A DNA stretch of 64,000 nucleotides from positions 1 to 64,000 of the forward strand of contig CAZLTN010000016.1 of the NCBI GenBank assembly GCA_964562455.1, read 5' to 3'. The DNA is from Ravibacter sp964562455 (GTDB lineage: Bacteria; Bacteroidota; Bacteroidia; Cytophagales; Spirosomataceae). Below are positions 19,456 to 26,771 of the stretch, in pieces. Numbering within the stretch: position 1 is the first letter of the stretch; each line of letters starts with the position of its first letter. Made by a program: the position numbers and the translations under genes. The notes beneath the pieces are model-generated. The model searched no databases. It saw only the letters and a list, made by a program, of their open reading frames with translations, and was not told where the DNA came from.

Positions 19456-19497
19456 AAAATGATGCCGTGGGCAGGAATCTGCCCACGGCATCATTTT
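19456..19497 (-). terminator. Strong rho-independent terminator after the DUF1080 gene
   Basis: A perfect 19-bp stem with a 4-base loop (gaat at 19475-19478). On the minus strand it is followed by a run of seven T. It lies 10 bp after the DUF1080 stop codon and closes the PIG-L to DUF1080 gene run. Confidence 0.93.
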
Positions 19498-19507
19498 CCG
19501 TATCCTG

Positions 19508-22500
19508 CTATTTCTTTTTCTTTTTATCTTTTTTGGCCTTTTTCCCTTCCGGCTGGACAGGCGCAGGAGCAGGTTCCTCTTTATGAGAAAGGTCCTTGAT
19601 CCTGATATTCCTGAATTTCACCTCGGTACCGTGGCCCAGGAAACCGATATGCCCTGTCTTCCTGAACAGTCCAGGGTGCTCCTTTTTATCGAGCGTACCA
19701 TTTTTGCCGGCTTCCTCCAGGTCGCCGTCTACAATGGTCGTCCCATTCAGGACCACTTTCACTTTAGGTCCTTTCAGGTAAACCTCTTCGTAGTTCCACT
19801 CGCCCAAAGGTTTCAGATAGCCTCTTTTGGCAGGAATAATACCATATACCGATCCGTGGTACTGGTAGGGCTCGAGCTTGCTGTAGATAGGGGCCGTATC
19901 GTCCAGTATCTGCAGCTCGGCAGCTCCCGAATAGGCAGCGTCACCGTTTAAAGGAGCACGTATTCCGAGGCCATTATTAGCTCCCGGCGTAAGCTGGAAC
20001 TCAAACCGGAATACAAAGTCGGCATACTCATCCTTGGTATAGAGGTTGCGGGTTCCTGACGACTTACCGCCTTTTGGCCTTACGACCAGGTTACCTCCCT
20101 CAATGAAATAATCTTCGGTATTCCCCACCCATTCGTGCATGTTGGTACCATCGAAGAGCACTTTAAAGCCTTCTTTTTTCTCTTCCTCCGACAACCGGAA
20201 AGGTTCTGCCCTGGGCAGTTCCTTCACATAGATATCGCGGTAGTATACTTTGGTACCGTGCGCCTGAAGCTCGAGCTGCTCCACCGGGAAAATCGGTATA
20301 CTGCGGTCCCAATAGTTCTCCAGGATCACGTTGTCGACGACACGTTCGCCGTTGAGATCGACCGTCACCCTGTCGCCAACCATTTTGACATAGAAAGTAT
20401 TCCACTCTCCAAGCGCATTGTCGGCTACCTTATCAGGCGTGCTTTTATGAACCTTATTGTTGTACAATCCACCCGATCCTACCTGGGCTCCTACCTTAAC
20501 GCGGGAAGTATCCCAGATCTGAACCTGGGGTGTACCGCGAAGATAAATTCCGGCGTCACCGTCTTTACCATCGGCATCCAGTTTCCAATCGACATACATC
20601 TCGATATCCCCGTACTCTTTCTTAGCCACGATGTTGTCGCCTTTACCTGTAAAGACCAGCACTCCGTTCTCTACTATCCATCCGTTCCTCATTTTCTCAT
20701 CCGCAAGCTTTTGCTTATATGCAAGCGAATCGGCACTCAGTTTTCCTCTTTTAACCGGGTTGTCTACCAATCCCTTCCAGCCGGTAAGGTCTTTTCCGTT
20801 GAAAAGTGAAACAAACCCTTTTTCGTCAGGTAGCAGCTCGGACAGGTGTTTCTTTATTCCTTCTTTCTGATATTCAGCATCGGGTCCCTGTATCACCTGC
20901 ATGGTTTTTGTCAGCAGGCCACGTACCAGCGCTCCATCAAACCGGGTATTACCCATCGCGATGTTCATCACAGCATGGGCAGCAGTTTGCTGCAGTTCCG
21001 GATCGTCGAGATACTTCCCGGCAGTTACTAACGCCAGGAATGTCTTGTTTCGCTGAAGCTCGGTCAGGATTTCCTTCCTGCCATTGACGCTTTTCGCCAC
21101 TTCCAGCGCTTTCCTGAGCAGGATTACCTTTTGTTCAGGATTTGCGGAAGAACGCTTCACAGTCGCCACATAACCGGCAATGGCCTCATCCCTGTAGCCG
21201 GCGTCCGCCGTATTTTTGGCAATATTGTATAGCTCGCCCAGGCTTTTGTCGTCAGACCACTGGCTGAGGGCCTGGATGGCCGATTTCTTTTCTAGCTCTG
21301 TTCCGTTGTTGAAAGATGAAATAGTAGCTGCCAGCGCCTGGGAACCGCCAAGGCTTGCCAGTACAGGCAGATAGGCGGCTTTGTTGCCGGATTGATTCAT
21401 ATTGGACAACAGCTGGGACACCTGCTGGCTCCCACTTCCCTGGCTCCGGATGGCAGATTTCACCGCATCCTGAACTCCTGCCAGGTTAGCGCCGTCTTTG
21501 ACCGAGTTGAGTAGGCCGAACAATTGAGGCAGGTCATTTCCTAAAACCACTCCTTTCAGAGCCGAAAACGCAGCGGACTTAACAGCGGGATTGTTGCTGG
21601 TCAGCAGCCCTGTTACAACGCCGAGCTTACTTTCGGCCCGTCGGCTTGCCAATACATCCAGGAGCGCTACCTTCGCCACATCGCTCACTCCGGGTATAGC
21701 CGACGCAACCTGGTCGATAACTGCATTACCTTTAGTGGTAAGCAGAACCGATTTTACAGCTCCGACTACCCCCTGATCATTGCTTTTCAAGAGCGGAAGC
21801 AGCTTCATTATACCCGACTCGCCGCCCAGTTTACCGAGTGCTCCGATCGATGCGATCTTTATGGCCGGCGATTTGTCAGCAAGCCCCCTCGTAATAGCAG
21901 GCAGGGCAGCTTCAGTACCGGAATTACCCAGGAACGAGATTACATCGGCTTTCACAGCCGGAGTTCCGGTTGTCAGAACCTTGAGAAGCGCGGCGGTCGT
22001 AGCCGGTCCTGCAAATTTTCCGAGGTTTGCAAGGGCGCTTCCTCTGAGCTTGGCATCCGGGCTTTGCGCAGCTTTTGCCAGTTCGGCAACCGAGCTTTCT
22101 CCTTTCACATCGGCGAGGATACTCAGCGCAGCAGCCTTCGTATGTGCCTGACCCGAAGAAGAAGCTTTGCTGAACAACGCCTGCGCGGACTTCTCTGCTA
22201 AAGCCTGCTCACCATTCTGACTAAGACGGGTCAGGTACTGAAGATAGTTTGCCGTTGCGTTGGTTTCGTCATAGATGAGCCCCGACTTTTCGGCCGCCTT
22301 TCTGAGGATACCTTCCGACGAAGGCGCCGCAATCCTTGCCAGCGCATACTGGGCCACTTTTCTTATATCTTTATCGCTCCCCTCGGCGAGTTTTTCTATA
22401 GCCTGCGCAGCTGCCCTGAATTTCATGTCACCCAGCGCTTCGGCCAAAAAGATCTGCCTGTTGCCGGAAGCGTTGCCCAGCGATTTGAGCAATGCATTTC

Positions 22501-22993
22501 CCGCAGCCCCGGTGCCGGAAGCAGCCAGCGCTCTCGCCGCCGGACCTGCCAGGTCGCTATCCTCCAGCAGAGGAGTTATGGCTGCAAGTCCCTCTCCTTT
22601 GTCGATCTGCTGCAACTGGAACAGCACAAAAACCTGGTTGGTTTTATTGGTCAGTTTCGGCAATGCTTCAGCATAAGCCTCGGCTGCCATTTTCCGCCAG
22701 GGCTCACGACCGGGCTGGTTAACAAAATAGGTAAAGCCTCCCACAGCATATTCTACCGCGGCATTCTGGCCTTTCTCAGGCGCAGCCAACCTTGATACCA
22801 ATTGACTTATACCTGCTTTTCCGAGTGCTGCCACTTCGCCGGCATTTCTCTCCAACGATTTCTGGTCGCCGGCGGGGGTCTGCGCAAGCAGGTCGGCAAT
22901 CCTGGTCTCTACTGTCCTGGTATCTGCCCTCTGGGCCGTGCTCCATCCGAAGGCTGCTCCTAACAGCAGAATGGTAAATAGATATTTTTTCAC
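19508..22993 (-). CDS. Exported HEAT-repeat protein with two DUF1080 (3-keto-disaccharide hydrolase) domains
   Basis: Read from the GTG at 22993 the protein has 1161 residues and starts with a proper signal peptide (KKYLFTILLLGAAFGWSTAQ). The frame stays open to 23062, but that would bury the signal and overlap the upstream gene. Residues about 35-720 are Ala/Leu/Lys-rich HEAT-type helical repeats (e.g. LRGSALANLGKFAGPATTAAL). Two DUF1080 jelly-roll domains follow: FVSLFNGKDLTGW (about 720-940) and FKVLFDGTNMHEW (about 942-1135), each with a GIYLRG/GLGIRAP-like strand and a terminal FRNIRIKDL-type strand. DUF1080 proteins include hydrolases or lyases of 3-keto-glycosides. A Lys-rich tail ends the protein. 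It is 34 bp downstream of a Gfo/Idh/MocA dehydrogenase, its likely functional partner. Confidence 0.88.
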   Translation of the reverse strand: MKKYLFTILLLGAAFGWSTAQRADTRTVETRIADLLAQTPAGDQKSLERNAGEVAALGKAGISQLVSRLAAPEKGQNAAVEYAVGGFTYFVNQPGREPWRKMAAEAYAEALPKLTNKTNQVFVLFQLQQIDKGEGLAAITPLLEDSDLAGPAARALAASGTGAAGNALLKSLGNASGNRQIFLAEALGDMKFRAAAQAIEKLAEGSDKDIRKVAQYALARIAAPSSEGILRKAAEKSGLIYDETNATANYLQYLTRLSQNGEQALAEKSAQALFSKASSSGQAHTKAAALSILADVKGESSVAELAKAAQSPDAKLRGSALANLGKFAGPATTAALLKVLTTGTPAVKADVISFLGNSGTEAALPAITRGLADKSPAIKIASIGALGKLGGESGIMKLLPLLKSNDQGVVGAVKSVLLTTKGNAVIDQVASAIPGVSDVAKVALLDVLASRRAESKLGVVTGLLTSNNPAVKSAAFSALKGVVLGNDLPQLFGLLNSVKDGANLAGVQDAVKSAIRSQGSGSQQVSQLLSNMNQSGNKAAYLPVLASLGGSQALAATISSFNNGTELEKKSAIQALSQWSDDKSLGELYNIAKNTADAGYRDEAIAGYVATVKRSSANPEQKVILLRKALEVAKSVNGRKEILTELQRNKTFLALVTAGKYLDDPELQQTAAHAVMNIAMGNTRFDGALVRGLLTKTMQVIQGPDAEYQKEGIKKHLSELLPDEKGFVSLFNGKDLTGWKGLVDNPVKRGKLSADSLAYKQKLADEKMRNGWIVENGVLVFTGKGDNIVAKKEYGDIEMYVDWKLDADGKDGDAGIYLRGTPQVQIWDTSRVKVGAQVGSGGLYNNKVHKSTPDKVADNALGEWNTFYVKMVGDRVTVDLNGERVVDNVILENYWDRSIPIFPVEQLELQAHGTKVYYRDIYVKELPRAEPFRLSEEEKKEGFKVLFDGTNMHEWVGNTEDYFIEGGNLVVRPKGGKSSGTRNLYTKDEYADFVFRFEFQLTPGANNGLGIRAPLNGDAAYSGAAELQILDDTAPIYSKLEPYQYHGSVYGIIPAKRGYLKPLGEWNYEEVYLKGPKVKVVLNGTTIVDGDLEEAGKNGTLDKKEHPGLFRKTGHIGFLGHGTEVKFRNIRIKDLSHKEEPAPAPVQPEGKKAKKDKKKKK

Positions 22994-23027
22994 TGTCTGA
23001 TCAAAAATAATGAAGGTCAAATGAGTA

Positions 23028-24308
23028 TTATAATGTATACGGGCCGCGCATAGGCTGGTCAATCAGACGGTTGGCTCCGTCATCATCGATAAACAACTGC
23101 CTGACAGGATCAAATTTCAATGAGCGGTTAAGCCGGAGCGCTGCAAGGCCCATATTCACGATAGTACATGACCTGTGCCCGTTTTCCTCGTTCAAGGCAA
23201 ATTTCTGCCGCTTTTTCACAGCCTCTACAAAATCGGTAACCTGCGGTTGCGGGTCGGGAAATGCAGCAAGTTTCTTTTCAAAATCAGGAATATCGCAACG
23301 GAATCCGTTGTATACTTTCCCGAGAGGACCTTCTATGTAAGCGGCGTTCGTATCTTTTCCTTCCCCGTCAAGGATGATCTTACAGCCATCGTCGTAGGTA
23401 TATTCTATCCTTCTCCAGGTACCCACCGCATCGGTATGCTGCTGCGGAGCATCAACCTCCACACTGATCGGGCTGGTATGGTCTTTCCCCAGGAAATACT
23501 GAACCGGATCCAGGTAATGCTGCCCCATATCACCCAATCCACCACCGTCATAGTCCCAATACCCCCTGAAGGTACCGTGCACGCGGTGCTTGTTATAAGG
23601 CTTATACGGAGCAGGCCCTAACCATTTTTCATAGTCGAGTTCCTGGGGTACGGGCTCAGGTTTCAGGTCAGTACGGCCCACCCAATAGAATTTCCAGTCA
23701 AAACCTGTATGGCGGCTTACGGTCACTTTCAGCGGCCATCCGAGCATCCCGCTGTCTACCAGCTTTTTGATAGGCTTTACGGTAGTATTCATCCCGTAAA
23801 AATTGCTGTCGAATCTGAACCAGGTATTCAGACGGAATATCCGGCCGTGTTGCTGAACTGCTTCCACAACGCGTTTTCCTTCACCTATCGTCCTGGTCAT
23901 CGGCTTTTCAGCCCATATATCCTTCCCTGCACGGGCAGCATCGGCCGCCATAATGCCATGCCAGTGGGGCGGCGTTGCAATATGTACGATGTCTACCTCC
24001 GGCAACTGGATTAGTTCCCGGTAATCGGTAAGGGCTTTGGTACCTTTAGGAAGCTTGGCAAGCGTACTTTTAAGGTGATTCTGGTCAACGTCGCAAATAG
24101 CCACCACGCGGGTTCCGGCATAGGCAAGGTGGCCCTGCCCCATTCCTCCTACCCCTATAATTCCTTTTGTAAGCTGATCGCTGGGAGCCAAAAAACCTTT
24201 ACCCAGCACATGGCGGGGCACAATCGTAAAGCCGGCCAGTACTGCGGCCGACCCTTTCAAAAAACTCCGCCTGGAATGCCGGGCGGTTATTTCTTTTTCC
24301 ATTTTCAT
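23028..24308 (-). CDS. Tat-exported Gfo/Idh/MocA-family oxidoreductase (first)
   Basis: A 426-residue NAD(P)-dependent sugar oxidoreductase with a twin-arginine signal (SRRSFLKGSAAVLAGF). The Rossmann motif is GVGGMGQGHLAYAG. The family signature AEKPMTRTIGEGKRVVEA supplies the catalytic Lys of EKP, and GDMGQHYLDPVQYFLG contains the conserved Asp/His pair. Homologues with Tat signals act on sugars in the periplasm, often oxidising or reducing at C3. It lies 48 bp after the TIM-barrel gene and 34 bp before the DUF1080 gene, consistent with a four-gene operon for oxidative glycoside processing. The initiator could be either of two Met codons (24308 or 24302). Substrate specificity is not visible. 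Confidence 0.9.
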   Translation of the reverse strand: MKMEKEITARHSRRSFLKGSAAVLAGFTIVPRHVLGKGFLAPSDQLTKGIIGVGGMGQGHLAYAGTRVVAICDVDQNHLKSTLAKLPKGTKALTDYRELIQLPEVDIVHIATPPHWHGIMAADAARAGKDIWAEKPMTRTIGEGKRVVEAVQQHGRIFRLNTWFRFDSNFYGMNTTVKPIKKLVDSGMLGWPLKVTVSRHTGFDWKFYWVGRTDLKPEPVPQELDYEKWLGPAPYKPYNKHRVHGTFRGYWDYDGGGLGDMGQHYLDPVQYFLGKDHTSPISVEVDAPQQHTDAVGTWRRIEYTYDDGCKIILDGEGKDTNAAYIEGPLGKVYNGFRCDIPDFEKKLAAFPDPQPQVTDFVEAVKKRQKFALNEENGHRSCTIVNMGLAALRLNRSLKFDPVRQLFIDDDGANRLIDQPMRGPYTL

Positions 24309-24356
24309 TTAAAATAATGATTGTCTCTACAACGTTTCTACGTGCATTCCTGCCGT

Positions 24357-25262
24357 CTACGATTTATAAATTTCATCCATTTTTTCTTTGATCACTGTCA
24401 GCCGCTTGCGGTCACCGCCGCCTACCTCTGCAGACCCCCACCCTGAATACCCGGCTTTTGCGAGAGCGGCATTGACTGCCGGCCAGTTACAATCTCCTTC
24501 CAGCAGCTCTACACCAAAACCTTTCCAGAGGCCTTCATCGTTCATTTTTTTCAGGCTGAACTCCTTGATATCAATCTTGAAGATCCGTTTTCCCAATACC
24601 TCGATCCAATGAACCGGCCATCCGTAACGCAGGATATTTCCTACATCAAAATACCAGCCGACCAGCGGATGATTAAATTCGTCTACATAGCGGGCCGCTT
24701 CGATGGGGCTTAGTATAAAGTTATTCCAGACATTTTCAAACGCGATCTTGATACCGGTTTCTTCAGCCACCGGGATCAGCTTCTTTACCTCTGCAATCGA
24801 GCGATCCCATGCTTCCTGGTAAGAAGTTTCCGCATTCACCACGCCGGGCACAAGCAATACAGTGGTGCCGCCATATTTTTTGGTATCGCGGAGCGCCTGC
24901 ACCATTGCATCGGAGCATACCTTTCTCTTGGCCGGATCGGGGTCGCTCAGGGGCGACTTCCAGTGGGCCGAGTTGACGGTCCCGGGCAGTTCAAGGCCTG
25001 TTTTATCACGGGCATTCAATATCTCTTTCATCGGGAGATCGTTGGGAGAATCAAGTTCTACCCCGTCGAACCCGATATCTTTCAGCAGCTTGAATTTGTC
25101 AAGGACGGAAAGATTTTCTTTTACCATACCCCATTTGAGGCTCTTTTTGACCAGAGGTTTGGCCTGCATAGGGTTTACGCCCGATGAAAATACTTCTGAG
25201 GCTCCGAGGCCGACTGCGGCGGCGGCCATCGCGTTGGATTTAAGGAATTCTCTTCTGTTCAT
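24357..25262 (-). CDS. Tat-exported sugar isomerase/epimerase-like TIM-barrel protein
   Basis: A 301-residue protein with a twin-arginine-like signal (MNRREFLKSNAMAAAAVGLG) and an AP endonuclease 2/xylose isomerase-like barrel. Barrel landmarks are DIGFDGVELDSP, the metal ligand Glu in IAFENVWNNF, Asp in GWYFDVGNIL, Asp in FKIDIKEFS and Glu in GWGSAEVGGG. Such proteins are metal-dependent isomerases or epimerases. In the C3-oxidation route for glycosides, homologues interconvert or cleave keto-sugar intermediates. It is placed between two Gfo/Idh/MocA genes (81 bp and 48 bp gaps), which supports that role by context only. Confidence 0.88.
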   Translation of the reverse strand: MNRREFLKSNAMAAAAVGLGASEVFSSGVNPMQAKPLVKKSLKWGMVKENLSVLDKFKLLKDIGFDGVELDSPNDLPMKEILNARDKTGLELPGTVNSAHWKSPLSDPDPAKRKVCSDAMVQALRDTKKYGGTTVLLVPGVVNAETSYQEAWDRSIAEVKKLIPVAEETGIKIAFENVWNNFILSPIEAARYVDEFNHPLVGWYFDVGNILRYGWPVHWIEVLGKRIFKIDIKEFSLKKMNDEGLWKGFGVELLEGDCNWPAVNAALAKAGYSGWGSAEVGGGDRKRLTVIKEKMDEIYKS

Positions 25263-25343
25263 AAAATAAGATGTCTACCACCCCAAACTTTTCCCAAGCA
25301 GAGATGGTAGACTTTTTAGTTTTACATTTAATAAGCCACCTGA

Positions 25344-26627
25344 CTAGCTGAATGCGGTGAAGCCGGGCTTAGCCACTTCCGCCACAGGAACAGCCGTATT
25401 CCAGGTATAGACATCAGGACCGAGCTTCTCTGTAGAATTCAGAGCCTGCTCCCAGGTGATTCTCTTCCCGGTATAGGCAGCCATCCGGCCCATAATACCA
25501 AGCAGCGTACTGTTGCACATCCACTCTCCGTCGTTCATGGGCTTGCCGTTACGGATGGACGCAAACAATTCGTTATGCTCAACCTGGTACATATCGGTGG
25601 AAGGCCCGCTGTATTTCCACGGATTGGCTCCGTAAATCTCATGAACCCTCCTGGAACAATCGACCATCGCCCTTCCTTTACTACCCAGGCTTTCTACCAG
25701 GTAAGAAGTGTCGGTATTGGCCTGCTGCCTTGAAAAATGGAAACCCTTCGCGCCGTTGGCATATTCATAGGTGATTCCGAAATGGTCAAAAATATGGCCG
25801 AACAAAGGATCGGTACGAACCTGGCGTCCTCCTATTCCGATAGCGCTTACAGGCAGCTTATCGCCAAAAGCCCACGACATCATATCGATGCTGTGTATGG
25901 CCTGCTCCACAATATGATCGCCGGAAAGCCAGGTATAATACATCCAGTTACGAAGCTGGAATTCCATATCGGTCCAGCCTTCCTTGCGAGGATAAGACCA
26001 GAGAAGGCCGGTGTAGTAAGTATTGTATACGGTACTTACTTCTCCGATAGCTCCGTCCAGAATTCTCCCAAAGCTGGCCCTTTTCGGCTCATCGTAACGC
26101 CAGCAAAACCCTGACACAAGAGAAAGGTTCTTTTGTTTTGCCAGCTTCGCCGCTTCCATCACCCTTCTCACTCCGGGTGCATCGACTGCCATCGGTTTCT
26201 CGCAGAAAATATGTTTCCCGGCTTTCACGGCCGCCTCAAGATGCTGCGGGCGGAAATGAGGCGGAGTAGCCAGAAGCACTACATCTACACCGGAATCAAG
26301 CACTTTCTGATAAGCGTCAAACCCGATAAATTTATGTCCTTCATCCACTTTCACCTTATCCCCGTGTACTTTTTTAAGGCCGGCAAGCGAATTCTCAAGT
26401 TTATCACTAAAGATATCGCCCATCGCGTGCAATACCACATTCGGGTCTGCACTCAATGCCTGTTTGGCTGCTCCCGACCCACGGCCGCCGCAACCGATCA
26501 ACCCTACTTTCAGAGTCTCGCTATTAACGCCTGCAAAGGTTTTGGAAGGAATAATAATAGATGGGAAGCTGCCCCCTGCAAGCGCAAGGCCCGCAAGCTT
26601 CAAAACATCTCTCCGAGAAGTTGCCAT
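25344..26627 (-). CDS. Tat-exported Gfo/Idh/MocA-family oxidoreductase (second)
   Basis: A 427-residue paralogue of the oxidoreductase at 23028-24308, with twin-arginine signal (TSRRDVLKLAGLALAGG). It has Rossmann GCGGRGSGAAKQAL, EKPMAVDAPGVRRVMEA (catalytic Lys) and GDHIVEQAIHSIDMMSWAFG (Asp/His). The sequence is clearly different from the first one, so this is not a recent duplication. Pairs of distantly related Gfo/Idh/MocA proteins are typical of loci for 3-keto sugar metabolism, where one oxidises the glycoside and the other restores the free sugar or cofactor. The 144-bp upstream gap is A/T-rich; no clear promoter was found in it. Confidence 0.9.
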   Translation of the reverse strand: MATSRRDVLKLAGLALAGGSFPSIIIPSKTFAGVNSETLKVGLIGCGGRGSGAAKQALSADPNVVLHAMGDIFSDKLENSLAGLKKVHGDKVKVDEGHKFIGFDAYQKVLDSGVDVVLLATPPHFRPQHLEAAVKAGKHIFCEKPMAVDAPGVRRVMEAAKLAKQKNLSLVSGFCWRYDEPKRASFGRILDGAIGEVSTVYNTYYTGLLWSYPRKEGWTDMEFQLRNWMYYTWLSGDHIVEQAIHSIDMMSWAFGDKLPVSAIGIGGRQVRTDPLFGHIFDHFGITYEYANGAKGFHFSRQQANTDTSYLVESLGSKGRAMVDCSRRVHEIYGANPWKYSGPSTDMYQVEHNELFASIRNGKPMNDGEWMCNSTLLGIMGRMAAYTGKRITWEQALNSTEKLGPDVYTWNTAVPVAEVAKPGFTAFS

Positions 26628-26771
26628 ATTATATACTGATTATTGATATTGTAAGCTGCTAATATACTCCTTCACCCCCTAATGGTCAAGATAAAAAAAG
26701 GTTTTTTCAAAAAAATAAAAAAGTGTTACGCAAACAATTCATCATCTCAGGCTATCAGCCGGCGGATATCT

